Shown here: piece by piece, positions 33,419 to 40,236 of the stretch
How positions within the stretch are numbered: position 1 is the stretch's first letter
Layout of the letters: each line of letters starts with the position of its first letter
Notes under the pieces: generated by a model
Seen by the model: the letters and a program-made list of their open reading frames with translations, nothing else
Databases searched by the model: none
Told to the model about the DNA's origin: nothing
Position numbers and translations under genes: made by a program
DNA from: Leptospira gomenensis
GTDB taxonomy: Bacteria > Spirochaetota > Leptospiria > Leptospirales > Leptospiraceae
DNA length: 44,487 bases
NCBI RefSeq assembly: GCF_004770155.1
Contig: NZ_RQFA01000024.1
Coordinates: 1-44,487 of the forward strand
Direction: 5' to 3'

Positions 33419-33647
33419 TTTTAGATCCGGAAGGCAATGCTCGTGCGTGACGAATTACGACTCTACGGAAATTTCTACCTACGATTTCCATATCTTCCCT
33501 TAATATTTCAGAATCGGTTTTTGCATAAATTTCTCGTAAGCCTTCTGCGTCGATGACTCCAAATAAATCGAATGCACGAGCCATCCCTACAACGAGACTC
33601 TTTCCTGTGGATCTTCCTAAATTTAGATTTTTCCTCACGATGCTCAT
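33411..33647 (-). CDS. Small partner of the DUF2335 gene
   Basis: 78 residues, MSIVRKNLNLGRSTGK, no membrane segment. Directly upstream of and overlapping the DUF2335 gene, behind the promoter at 33692-33721. Not recognised. Paired small gene plus membrane protein is also the shape of toxin-antitoxin or exclusion systems, but no motif supports that here. Confidence 0.5.
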   Translation of the reverse strand: MSIVRKNLNLGRSTGKSLVVGMARAFDLFGVIDAEGLREIYAKTDSEILREDMEIVGRNFRRVVIRHARALPSGSKNE

Positions 33648-33691
33648 ATTGTTGGGTTTCCTCTTTCCCCTTGCGGTACTTATCGGACCGT

Positions 33692-33721
33692 ATATTACTT
33701 AGTTTCAGTACCAAAAATCAA
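33692..33721 (-). promoter_or_regulatory. Promoter for the DUF2335 pair
   Basis: Minus strand: TTGATT at 33721-33716, 18-base spacer, TAATAT at 33697-33692, about 45 bases ahead of the ATG at 33647. It is divergent from parA, in a 296-bp gap that otherwise holds the repeat at 33829-33846. Confidence 0.5.
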
Positions 33722-33828
33722 GATTTTTTGTACAAGTTGGTAAAAACTACTCTCGTTTTCACAGGGAATATTATATCACGAATTTCCGCGAGCAAAAACG
33801 CGTTTCGGTCCGAACTGCCGCTAAAGGG

Positions 33829-33846
33829 ATTATGTCTCTTTTTTCC
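33829..33846 (+). repeat. 18-bp repeat upstream of parA
   Basis: ATTATGTCTCTTTTTTCC, exactly repeated at 35533-35550 upstream of rep. The 11-base core TTATGTCTCTT also occurs at 37654-37664 upstream of the ParB-like gene. Confidence 0.7.
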
Positions 33847-33943
33847 AACACCCAAATTGTTTTTTAAGCGAATCCCGTTTTTATTTACTCCAAAAGGAAA
33901 TTCCGCTTTTAAAAAACATAATCCAAAAACAGTTTCTCCAGAG

Positions 33944-34717
33944 ATGAAAACTAAAATTTTCAAAATCGGCCGCGCCGTCATTATTTGTTTTATCGCCCAT
34001 AAAGGTGGAGTCGGAAAAACCACTGTGGCTATGGGACTTGGCCAGGCTCTCATAACTCTCGGGAAAAAAGTCCTCCTAATGGACCTCGAAGAAAACAATA
34101 ATTTATCGGATGTTGGTCTCAACTCCCACCCAGATTATCCTGCCAAGCTCCAAAAGAAAAACTGGTATACAGTTCTGTCCGGGGCTCATGATCTGAAGGA
34201 TGTCATCTGGACCGGTCTTGCTCATGGATTCGATCTTATTCCTACAGTTGGCCTGACAGAAGCAGCGAACGGGATGTTCCGCGGCGATCCTTCTTTAAGC
34301 ATCCGATTAGAGCAACAGATTCATGAACTCGATTATGATTTCATAATCATGGACCTGAGTCCCCTCGTTAATGGAATCACAGAGTTCGCATTGAGTGTTT
34401 CCGATTTGATTTTGGCTCCCGTCGAATTTGATACGCAAGGCTTGAGCGGCATCGTCCGTTTGACCAACCATTACAAAAAAATCGATCCTGCACTGATCAA
34501 ACCTCTTCGCGTAGTTCGAAATAATATCACTGCCTCAAAAGAAGAAGCTCTGAAAAGAATTGTAAGTAAAGTCGGACTTACGCCTACCGAAGCCGTCATT
34601 TACAAGAGCGAATCACTCCTTAATTCAAAAAATGCGAAGGAGCCATTTTCAACTAAACATCGAAGTTTCGAGGCATTCATGGAGCTTGCGCAAGAGATAG
34701 TAAGGGAGGTTGCATGA
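33944..34717 (+). CDS. parA: ParA partition ATPase
   Basis: 257 residues from ATG 33944; the frame is open upstream to 33572, but that part runs through the promoter gap and is not protein-like. Deviant Walker A HKGGVGKTT (residues 19-27, signature Lys20), LLMDLEENNN, then FIIMDLSP and APVEFDTQG. There is no DNA-binding N-terminal extension, so it is the short plasmid (type Ib-like) form. Couples by ATGA to the DUF3102-like gene. Keeps the prophage plasmid in daughter cells. Confidence 0.88.
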   Translation: MKTKIFKIGRAVIICFIAHKGGVGKTTVAMGLGQALITLGKKVLLMDLEENNNLSDVGLNSHPDYPAKLQKKNWYTVLSGAHDLKDVIWTGLAHGFDLIPTVGLTEAANGMFRGDPSLSIRLEQQIHELDYDFIIMDLSPLVNGITEFALSVSDLILAPVEFDTQGLSGIVRLTNHYKKIDPALIKPLRVVRNNITASKEEALKRIVSKVGLTPTEAVIYKSESLLNSKNAKEPFSTKHRSFEAFMELAQEIVREVA

Positions 34718-35343
34718 GTAGAAAAAAACAAAGTGATCGTGTTGAAGAAGCTATGCTTCGATCGCACGCTGGCGCCGATGACTCCCTTGAAGTTTACAAC
34801 GGTCAAGAAACTTCACTCGTTACGCAAGATCCGATCGCAAGGAAAATCTTTTCTCTTTTAGAGGCCGCAGATAACCAAGCAAAAACCCAGATGAAGACCT
34901 ATATTGCTTTGGGAAAAGTTTTGATTGAACATAAAGCTTTAGTTGGTCACGGGAAATTTCAAAAGTGGTTCGAGAAAAATGTCGGCCCTGAGTCAGGCAA
35001 TCCTCGTTCTTTTTCCTATATGATGGGCACCAGATATATGGAGATCGCCGAGAACGAAGAAGAGGTTCTCAAGATGGAACAGATATCGCTCAGGAAAGCA
35101 TTGGTCCATCTGAAGGAAAAGAAAGCAGTTGCGCGTAAAGAGAAGAGCTTGAATGAAGATTCGCCGAAGGCTCGGAAGCTGAGAGCTGAATCTTTGAGAA
35201 GTCGAAAGCATTCAGGTGAGACTATCTCTGACGAAGAATCAAAGTTTGTCTACCAATACCTCCTTGAAATAAAGAAAGAAAAAGAAACCGAATTTACCGT
35301 CTTCATTAAAAACCTCGACGATGAAATTTCATTTTTTTCCTAA
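34714..35343 (+). CDS. DUF3102-like partition partner
   Basis: 209 residues. Residues about 50-110 read as DUF3102: TYIALGKVLIEHKALVGHGKFQKWFEKN. Basic C-terminal half with KARKLRAESLRSRKHSGE. In phage-plasmids this family often follows parA and may act in DNA binding or copy control, taking the slot of parB. A true ParB-like gene lies 2.4 kb further on. Stops three bases before a 24-bp palindrome. Confidence 0.65.
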   Translation: MSRKKQSDRVEEAMLRSHAGADDSLEVYNGQETSLVTQDPIARKIFSLLEAADNQAKTQMKTYIALGKVLIEHKALVGHGKFQKWFEKNVGPESGNPRSFSYMMGTRYMEIAENEEEVLKMEQISLRKALVHLKEKKAVARKEKSLNEDSPKARKLRAESLRSRKHSGETISDEESKFVYQYLLEIKKEKETEFTVFIKNLDDEISFFS

Positions 35344-35346
35344 ATC

Positions 35347-35370
35347 AAAAATAACACGCGTGTTATTTTT
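35347..35370. repeat. 24-bp perfect palindrome after the parA operon (possible centromere or terminator)
   Basis: The arm AAAAATAACACG is followed directly by its exact complement. It starts four bases after the DUF3102-like stop. As RNA it could be a terminator ending in U residues, but the GC-poor stem with no loop also fits a parS-like site. Confidence 0.65.
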
Positions 35371-35532
35371 GGAATCCGGTATTGAACTTTTTCTATCGCA
35401 GAATAAAAAATGTGTACCCAAAATCGTACATGGGTTTTAGAGTACCGAATAGATCTCATCCGAGGTTGATTCCGAAAAGCCTGTTGTGGAGGTGAGAGTC
35501 CCGCAGGCAATTCCTCCCCACCAAATAATAAA

Positions 35533-35550
35533 ATTATGTCTCTTTTTTCC
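35533..35550 (+). repeat. 18-bp repeat upstream of rep
   Basis: Second exact copy of ATTATGTCTCTTTTTTCC (first at 33829-33846). It ends at the base before the -35 of the rep promoter, a good place for a regulator. Confidence 0.7.
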
Positions 35551-35580
35551 TTGACAGTTTTCCGGCTGTTGATCTAGATT
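35551..35580 (+). promoter_or_regulatory. rep promoter
   Basis: TTGACA at 35551-35556, 18-base spacer, TAGATT at 35575-35580. It would give a leader of about 170 bases with three hairpins before the rep start. Confidence 0.55.
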
Positions 35581-35756
35581 TGTACCCGTTTAGGTGACAT
35601 AACTAAACACGGCCTCTCTCACAATAAGGCCGAGGAATCAATCGAGGACATCCGAAAAGCTCCAAGCCTTCCTATGTTCCCGAAGTAGAGTAGGGTAAAC
35701 TTCTTTACCGTGCGTAGCCCTTACTATATGTCCGCACCGTAAGAAAGGAAACGATC

Positions 35757-36491
35757 GTGAAAGGAATACATCTACGTGTGCCAGAGGCATTTGCAAAAGA
35801 CAAGAGAATAAAGAGTTCTCAACTCGGACCGATGATACTCGTCTTCGGATCAATGTGGTCGTTTACTGGGAAAGGCAACGTCTGTTATGCGTCCGTAGGC
35901 TTTGGGCCGAACGATAAGCAGAATCCCAAAACGAAAAATAAGGAAAAAGATAAAGCCACGCTTTGCTCGCGATCCGGTTTATCAAAAAACACGGTCATCA
36001 AATACAAAAAACTTTTAAAGCAACTCGGTTGGATTTCCGTTAAGCGAGAGGGTAGGGGATTAAACGATACAATGCTACTTCATGAGATAGCTTTGATAGA
36101 GCCCACAAACAAGAATCCCAACGTTTGCGATACTGAAGGTAAAAATTTAGGTATCGAGGTCTTCAAGAATACCAACGCTATAGAAGGTTCTTCTGGTGGC
36201 GTACCTCAAGGCGATGGTTTTGCATATACAGAATCTTCTATTGAACCTATAAAGAGAATAGAAGGGAAGCACTGGGACATTTTTATTCGATGGGGAAGGG
36301 AGCGCTTAACTCGATCATCTATTCGATTATTGGAAGAGGCGATAATCAAAGAACAAGATGGGAGCTTAATTGTAAGAGGAAGGATACCGGAATCAATTGG
36401 AATGATAGTTCATAAATACTTTGTTGAGGAGTTGAAATTTCCGAACTCGGTAATCATTGAACAGATCGAAGAAGAAAGTAAGGCGGCCTAA
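35757..36491 (+). CDS. Plasmid replication initiator (Rep, HTH)
   Basis: 244 residues from GTG 35757, preceded by AAAGGAAACGATC. A winged helix or HTH lies at about 70-105 (LSKNTVIKYKKLLKQLGWISVKREGR), as in plasmid Rep proteins of the replisome-organiser kind. It is downstream of ParA and of a structured leader. It is the second replication protein; the initiator at 22503-23633 probably serves lytic growth. Overlaps the convergent SRAP gene by four bases. Confidence 0.65.
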   Translation: MKGIHLRVPEAFAKDKRIKSSQLGPMILVFGSMWSFTGKGNVCYASVGFGPNDKQNPKTKNKEKDKATLCSRSGLSKNTVIKYKKLLKQLGWISVKREGRGLNDTMLLHEIALIEPTNKNPNVCDTEGKNLGIEVFKNTNAIEGSSGGVPQGDGFAYTESSIEPIKRIEGKHWDIFIRWGRERLTRSSIRLLEEAIIKEQDGSLIVRGRIPESIGMIVHKYFVEELKFPNSVIIEQIEEESKAA

Positions 36492-37180
36492 GTCGGGTTC
36501 GTAAACAAACCCATCTGCGAACCAGGAATCTCTTCTTCTTCGGCAGTGATTTCTTCGGAAAGATATCCTTGGCATAATTTGAAGAACGTTTCCTCGCCGT
36601 AGTGCTTGTCGCTAAGCCAAAAGTCCCACGCGGACGGCTTGACCAAGCAAGGCTGTCGGAATCGGTTATCTCCGGAATTGTGAATGAGGCGCATTTTACT
36701 ACAGGCTTCCTGTGTTATGAGAGAAACCCATCGAATGGGTTCTTGATTCTTGTCTTCTGGAAAATGAGTCCCGGCAAGTCCGGCCATGTATGCGATCGGA
36801 AAATCATTGAACCAGATGTTGAATGGTTTCCTTAGTCCGCTCTCTTCCTTGTATTCTTGGAAGTGTGTTATAGGGATTAGAACTCGGTTGTCGGAGTATT
36901 TAGACCAGTGGGTCGTGATGTTTTCGATTCGAGTATTGTTTACGACTTTAGATTTATCGGGAAGAGGGCGGCCCCATTGGAACGAGTTCATTTTTTCGAT
37001 TCCTGATTTTGCTCTGTAGATGACTTCCACGGGATTCTTCGGATATTTCATCTCCGATTTTCTCATGAGATCCGAATGAGTTTTTCCGTCGTAGAGCGTA
37101 GTAGGGGCATCGTAGCTCGGACGGATCCAGTGTTGAGTTCCATCCGGTTTAGTCACAAGCTGAGCAAATTTATTGCACAC
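36488..37180 (-). CDS. SRAP domain protein (HMCES/YedK-like)
   Basis: 230 residues from GTG 37180: MCNKFAQ, so Cys2 becomes the N-terminal residue after Met removal and can link to abasic DNA. Other family marks: NTRIENI, HFQEYKE (Glu) and a MRLIHNSGDNRFRQP segment with the conserved His. SRAP proteins shield abasic sites in single-stranded DNA, often induced with SOS. Coupled with the small gene upstream; the two overlap. Confidence 0.85.
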   Translation of the reverse strand: MCNKFAQLVTKPDGTQHWIRPSYDAPTTLYDGKTHSDLMRKSEMKYPKNPVEVIYRAKSGIEKMNSFQWGRPLPDKSKVVNNTRIENITTHWSKYSDNRVLIPITHFQEYKEESGLRKPFNIWFNDFPIAYMAGLAGTHFPEDKNQEPIRWVSLITQEACSKMRLIHNSGDNRFRQPCLVKPSAWDFWLSDKHYGEETFFKLCQGYLSEEITAEEEEIPGSQMGLFTNPT

Positions 37181-37535
37181 GTTCTTTTTTCTCGCTATTA
37201 GATTTTTCGAAAGCAGCGATCGCTACCAGACCGTCGCAGATTTTGTTCCAGTAATCGCAATACATCTCAAGAGCTACTATTTCCTTCTGCTCGGGATCAT
37301 ACCACAATTCAGCTTTTAATTCTTCTAATGTGATATTCAGCGCAGCCTCAGAAATAAAAATGCTCCCTTGTTTTCCTCGCGTAGGTTTGCCATGAGAATC
37401 GAACGAATAGGATAAATTTATTATCTTGCATTTCATGGGAACGTCAAAAAGAATACGATCATCTTCGAGGAGCGTTCCTCCTATTGAAAGCAAGTAGCCT
37501 ACTGGTAGTTCGATTTGTTTTCGCGATACTCTCAT
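37170..37535 (-). CDS. Unknown protein before SRAP
   Basis: 121 residues, MRVSRKQIELPVGYLLSIGG, beta strands then helices. Its end overlaps the SRAP start. The promoter at 37560-37588 serves the pair, and a TAATCCG/CGGATTA inverted repeat (37535-37556) covers its start codon. Not recognised. Confidence 0.5.
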   Translation of the reverse strand: MRVSRKQIELPVGYLLSIGGTLLEDDRILFDVPMKCKIINLSYSFDSHGKPTRGKQGSIFISEAALNITLEELKAELWYDPEQKEIVALEMYCDYWNKICDGLVAIAAFEKSNSEKKERVQ

Positions 37536-37556
37536 AATCCGGTCGTTGTCGGATTA
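37535..37556. promoter_or_regulatory. Inverted repeat over the start of the SRAP operon
   Basis: TAATCCG at 37535-37541 and CGGATTA at 37550-37556. It overlaps the first codon of the 37170-37535 gene and could be an operator or a translation-blocking hairpin. Confidence 0.45.
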
Positions 37557-37559
37557 AAT

Positions 37560-37588
37560 TATATACTAAACAGACATTTACATGTAAA
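37560..37588 (-). promoter_or_regulatory. Promoter of the SRAP operon
   Basis: Minus strand: TTTACA at 37588-37583, 17-base spacer, TATATA at 37565-37560 (TATAAT two bases on). TTTACATGTAAA (37577-37588) is a perfect palindrome over the -35, a plausible repressor site. Confidence 0.6.
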
Positions 37589-37617
37589 GAATTTTCACGT
37601 TCCAGGGATTGAAAAGA

Positions 37618-37648
37618 TTGGAATGACGTGTCATTCACTTCCGATAAT
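37618..37648 (+). promoter_or_regulatory. Possible promoter and palindrome for the ParB-like gene
   Basis: TTGGAA at 37618-37623 and GATAAT at 37643-37648 (19-base spacer). GAATGACGTGTCATTC at 37621-37636 has seven-base arms around GT and overlaps the -35. It is a likely operator, maybe autoregulation by the ParB-like protein. Confidence 0.45.
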
Positions 37649-37653
37649 GCCAT

Positions 37654-37664
37654 TTATGTCTCTT
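37654..37664 (+). repeat. 11-bp core repeat upstream of the ParB-like gene
   Basis: TTATGTCTCTT, the core of the 18-bp repeats at 33829 and 35533. Three maintenance genes thus share this motif in their upstream regions. Confidence 0.5.
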
Positions 37665-37739
37665 AAAAAATAAAACGAAGCGGATGCGCTTTCAAAAGTC
37701 AGCTTGCTTTTCGAGGGTGCGATACGAATCTCATCGATC

Positions 37740-38516
37740 ATGGAAAAGAAAAAGTATAGTAATGAATTTGAAATCTCGATCACGGAGCTTGTCTCCTATC
37801 CTCTTCCTATAAAACGTCAAAGAAAGATAAGACCGGATGCGGTGGGAGCTCTGAAGGAAGATATAGAGCGCATCGGACAGCTTGAAGCAATTACGATAAG
37901 TTCCCAAAAAGTAAATGGTAAACATCTTATTTACAAAGGTAACCGTCGGACTCAGGCATTTACAAGTCTCGTAAAAGACGGTCACGAAAAATTCAAAACA
38001 ATTCGGGCAAGGAAACTTCTCGATGACGATAACAAGAGGTCGGTTCGTAGAGAAGTCTATGCGAGTAACAACGATGGAGAGCCATGGTACGAAGGCGATA
38101 TGCTCGACATCATTGCGCTCGAATATCCTAAAGCAAAGTTCTTACAAAATTATTCAGGCGCTCCTCAGATCGGGAAAAAGAAAGAAGCTTCCTTGGCTCA
38201 AGAGATAGCGGAAGACTGGGCCTTCTCCTTGAGGACGGCATACCGTTGGATTGATAGGGTAGTAGAGCATAAAGGTTGGGCTGTAGATAAACAAAAGAAA
38301 ACTCGTCCCTACCCCCTTCTCGAAAAGAATGATTTTAAATTCGCTCAAAGAGTCGCAAAAGAATATATCGCTGCGGAGAAGAGGTTGGCTCTGGCTCAGA
38401 AAGGTATAGATAAAGCGATGAAGGAAATTTTAGATCACGAGACGAAGGTGATGAAAAGGAATGAGTTTCTGGCCTTCGTAGAGGATGTGAAAAATAAAAA
38501 GGCTCGTCACGCGTAA
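37740..38516 (+). CDS. ParB-like protein
   Basis: 258 residues. The N-terminal ParB/Srx core shows LEAITISSQKVNGKHLIYKGNRRTQAF, the GxRRxxA box of CTP-binding ParB proteins (residues about 50-80). A helix region follows (AYRWIDRVVEHKGW), then a long coiled tail. It is 3 kb from parA and on its own promoter. Start ATG 37740 has a poor ribosome site; TTG 37704 is unlikely. Could also be a ParB-family DNA-binding regulator. Stops inside the terminator stem. Confidence 0.7.
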   Translation: MEKKKYSNEFEISITELVSYPLPIKRQRKIRPDAVGALKEDIERIGQLEAITISSQKVNGKHLIYKGNRRTQAFTSLVKDGHEKFKTIRARKLLDDDNKRSVRREVYASNNDGEPWYEGDMLDIIALEYPKAKFLQNYSGAPQIGKKKEASLAQEIAEDWAFSLRTAYRWIDRVVEHKGWAVDKQKKTRPYPLLEKNDFKFAQRVAKEYIAAEKRLALAQKGIDKAMKEILDHETKVMKRNEFLAFVEDVKNKKARHA

Positions 38517-38539
38517 AGCATACGAATGACGAGCCTTTT
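38497..38539. terminator. Bidirectional terminator
   Basis: AAAAGGCTCGTCA (38497-38509) and TGACGAGCCTTTT (38527-38539), 13-bp perfect stem with a 17-base loop; T-rich on both strands. It ends the ParB-like gene from the left and the long minus-strand late transcript from the right. Confidence 0.8.
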
Positions 38540-38562
38540 CTTTGACAGGTGGCAAAATTCTT

Positions 38563-38985
38563 TTAGGAAGAACCTGCCTTTGAAAGAAATCCAGAAACAA
38601 ACGGGATTTGAATTTTCCCTCGAACGATCAGATAAAGGAGAAGGATTAGGATAACTCCAGCGATCGCGAGAAGAATAAACCAGCCGAGGTCTTGTATTCC
38701 ATCCCCCCAGCCCGCTTCTCTTTGAAGGATGGAGTTTTTCTGTTGAGTTTGTTTTTCGCCTTTGATGGCCGCTCTTGCGTTCTTGTCACCGGCTTCTATA
38801 GAATCAGCCGCGGCGCGCAGGAGTGTTCCAATTCTTTTTTCTCCTTTTTTGTCCTGATCCTTTGCTTCGGTCCGAAGCACCGTAGGCATCCCTACGCTGT
38901 CAGGGGTTTGGGCTACGACGGTGATGCACTGAATTTCTGTAAAGCCAAGGGTTGAGAGAAAGATAAGACTAAGAATTTTGTTCAT
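38563..38985 (-). CDS. Candidate unimolecular spanin
   Basis: 140 residues. N-terminal signal MNKILSLIFLSTLGF and Cys20 (EIQC), possibly lipidated. A polar, lysine/glutamine-rich periplasmic part follows, then a C-terminal membrane helix (LGWFILLAIAGVILILLLYL, about 101-120). Lipoprotein at one end and membrane span at the other is the layout of u-spanins such as T1 gp11, which fuse inner and outer membranes at lysis. Last gene of the late transcript; overlaps the holin-like gene by 17 bases. Call is from topology. Confidence 0.5.
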   Translation of the reverse strand: MNKILSLIFLSTLGFTEIQCITVVAQTPDSVGMPTVLRTEAKDQDKKGEKRIGTLLRAAADSIEAGDKNARAAIKGEKQTQQKNSILQREAGWGDGIQDLGWFILLAIAGVILILLLYLIVRGKIQIPFVSGFLSKAGSS

Positions 38986-39235
38986 CTTTAGTTTCCTCCG
39001 GAACCGTCTTCCCGGTCCTGAACGTGACCCAGGCTTGGGTGATTGGCTTTCTCAGATAAGCGAGGAGCGAGAGGATTGCAATCGCTCCGAACACCGTGTA
39101 GTGTAAGTCAAGAACGGAGAGTTCTTTTGCTTTCTCTGTAAACTGCAAGCCAGCTTCAATGAGGAACGAAGCCGAGAAGATTGCAAGAGACGGAGTTCTG
39201 AATTCGTCTGCAAATTTTTTAATTTTCTTTGTCAT
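38969..39235 (-). CDS. Holin-like membrane protein
   Basis: 88 residues, two hydrophobic segments (LAIFSASFLIEAGLQF and TVFGAIAILSLLAYL) with a basic N-terminus and an acidic C-terminus. Size, topology and a place beside the lysin gene fit a holin. No family named. Confidence 0.55.
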   Translation of the reverse strand: MTKKIKKFADEFRTPSLAIFSASFLIEAGLQFTEKAKELSVLDLHYTVFGAIAILSLLAYLRKPITQAWVTFRTGKTVPEETKDEQNS

Positions 39236-39247
39236 GGTTTTTCCTTT

Positions 39248-39943
39248 TTAATTTACGAGATCCATCATGTGCGTATCTTCTCGGAAAATATCTTTAAAGA
39301 CGCCTTCCGGAAGGTATGACATGAATCCATCGAGCGCCTTTGAATAGCCTTCGGTATAGACGCCGGCGGGATCGGAGACCCAAAGACCAATGATCTTTCC
39401 TTTGTCGTCCACACGGTAGCCGAGAACCGTGATGATATGCCCGCCGTTCTGACCCAGATGTATTCCTACTAAGACTTGCCTTCCGAAATGAATCGGTGTT
39501 ACAAGTTGATTGAGTGATCTAAGGCCAATCTTTTTGTAATCGACTCGAAGAATCGGGTCAGCGTCAGGAAATCCATCCGCGAGGATTTTGTTGATAAACT
39601 TCCGGTGATTCTCCCAGAAGAATCGTTTATTGTTTTCGAATGTGTCGCCGGTTTTATATTCACCTACGCACATCTTTACCGCAAGCTCATCGACTCTACC
39701 TGTGTTTTTAAATCTATATCCCGATTCGATAAGGACATCTAAAAGCTGATTCGTAAAACCGGCGTCCGAAGAGATGAAACAATCGTTGAATCTTCTCCAG
39801 CCGGACGACCAAACCATGTTCGGCGTACCATCCGGGTTCACGTTGTTTTTCTGTGTGAAGTGCCAAGCTTGTTTCAGTACAAAGTCGTTCTTCGTAAGGT
39901 TATATTTTTCTCGGTCTATTTGCCGGCGGCCTTCCTGGATCAT
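39248..39943 (-). CDS. Predicted endolysin, C39-like cysteine peptidase
   Basis: 231 residues; start 39943 overlaps the previous stop by ATGA. A papain-like peptidase pattern: Cys55 in RRFNDCFISSDAGF, His169 in NGGHIITVLGYR and Asp191 in LWVSDPAG, like peptidase C39_2 domains. It would cut peptidoglycan peptides. No signal peptide, so it needs the holin. A peptidase instead of a lysozyme is unusual; I did not see glycosidase motifs. Confidence 0.6.
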   Translation of the reverse strand: MIQEGRRQIDREKYNLTKNDFVLKQAWHFTQKNNVNPDGTPNMVWSSGWRRFNDCFISSDAGFTNQLLDVLIESGYRFKNTGRVDELAVKMCVGEYKTGDTFENNKRFFWENHRKFINKILADGFPDADPILRVDYKKIGLRSLNQLVTPIHFGRQVLVGIHLGQNGGHIITVLGYRVDDKGKIIGLWVSDPAGVYTEGYSKALDGFMSYLPEGVFKDIFREDTHMMDLVN

Positions 39944-40236
39944 CTTTTTCGATCCTCCTTTAGATCTTCTTTCATGTCTTCCATTGCTTCGGTAAGTTTT
40001 ACGCACGTCTTGTCGAGAGAGTGCAGTACATCCCTGAGTTCCTTGTGGGTTTGATTGTTTTCTTCTATACGCTTTTCGTGATATTCAATCACGACTTCCA
40101 GCTTCTTTGTCCGTTCTAGGGAATCGTATGCAACAGACTTAATTGATTTGAATTGTCTATAGATGTCCCGAAAGAAAAAACCCAAAATTGCGATAAGGCT
40201 CGTTATGAAAAGTTTGAATATTTCTTCATATGTCAT
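39940..40236 (-). CDS. Membrane-anchored coiled-coil protein in the lysis cassette
   Basis: 98 residues, start 40236 (ATGA overlap). An N-terminal membrane helix (IFKLFITSLIAILGFFF) then a long coiled coil (VVIEYHEKRIEENNQTHKEL). Similar in shape to phage holin-associated XhlA-type proteins. Role unproven. Confidence 0.5.
   Translation of the reverse strand: MTYEEIFKLFITSLIAILGFFFRDIYRQFKSIKSVAYDSLERTKKLEVVIEYHEKRIEENNQTHKELRDVLHSLDKTCVKLTEAMEDMKEDLKEDRKR

Larger units (their letters stand above)
35344..35756. other. 413-bp gene-free leader: palindrome, repeat, promoter and hairpins ahead of rep
   Basis: No gene fits. It contains, in order, the 24-bp palindrome, a hairpin with arms GCCTG (35479-35483) and CAGGC (35504-35508), the 18-bp repeat, the rep promoter, GTTTAG/CTAAAC (35588-35593, 35603-35608), CGGCCT/AGGCCG (35610-35615, 35627-35632) and GGTAAA-CTTC-TTTACC close to the start. 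Such a structured leader suggests antisense or attenuation control of rep, that is copy number. Confidence 0.5.

Noticed and set aside
33829..33864. Leader peptides MSLFS... at the two 18-bp repeats
   Set aside because: The copy at 35533 has no ribosome site and the peptides diverge after five residues; a DNA-level motif is simpler.
33572..33943. Long 5' extension of parA
   Set aside because: The first 124 codons run through the divergent promoter gap and read as unlike protein; the Walker A motif fits a start at 33944.
35479..35520. Possible HEARO/omega-type guide RNA from the GGTGAGAGTCCC stretch
   Set aside because: No IscB, IsrB or TnpB gene is present and the match is very short; treated only as a hairpin.
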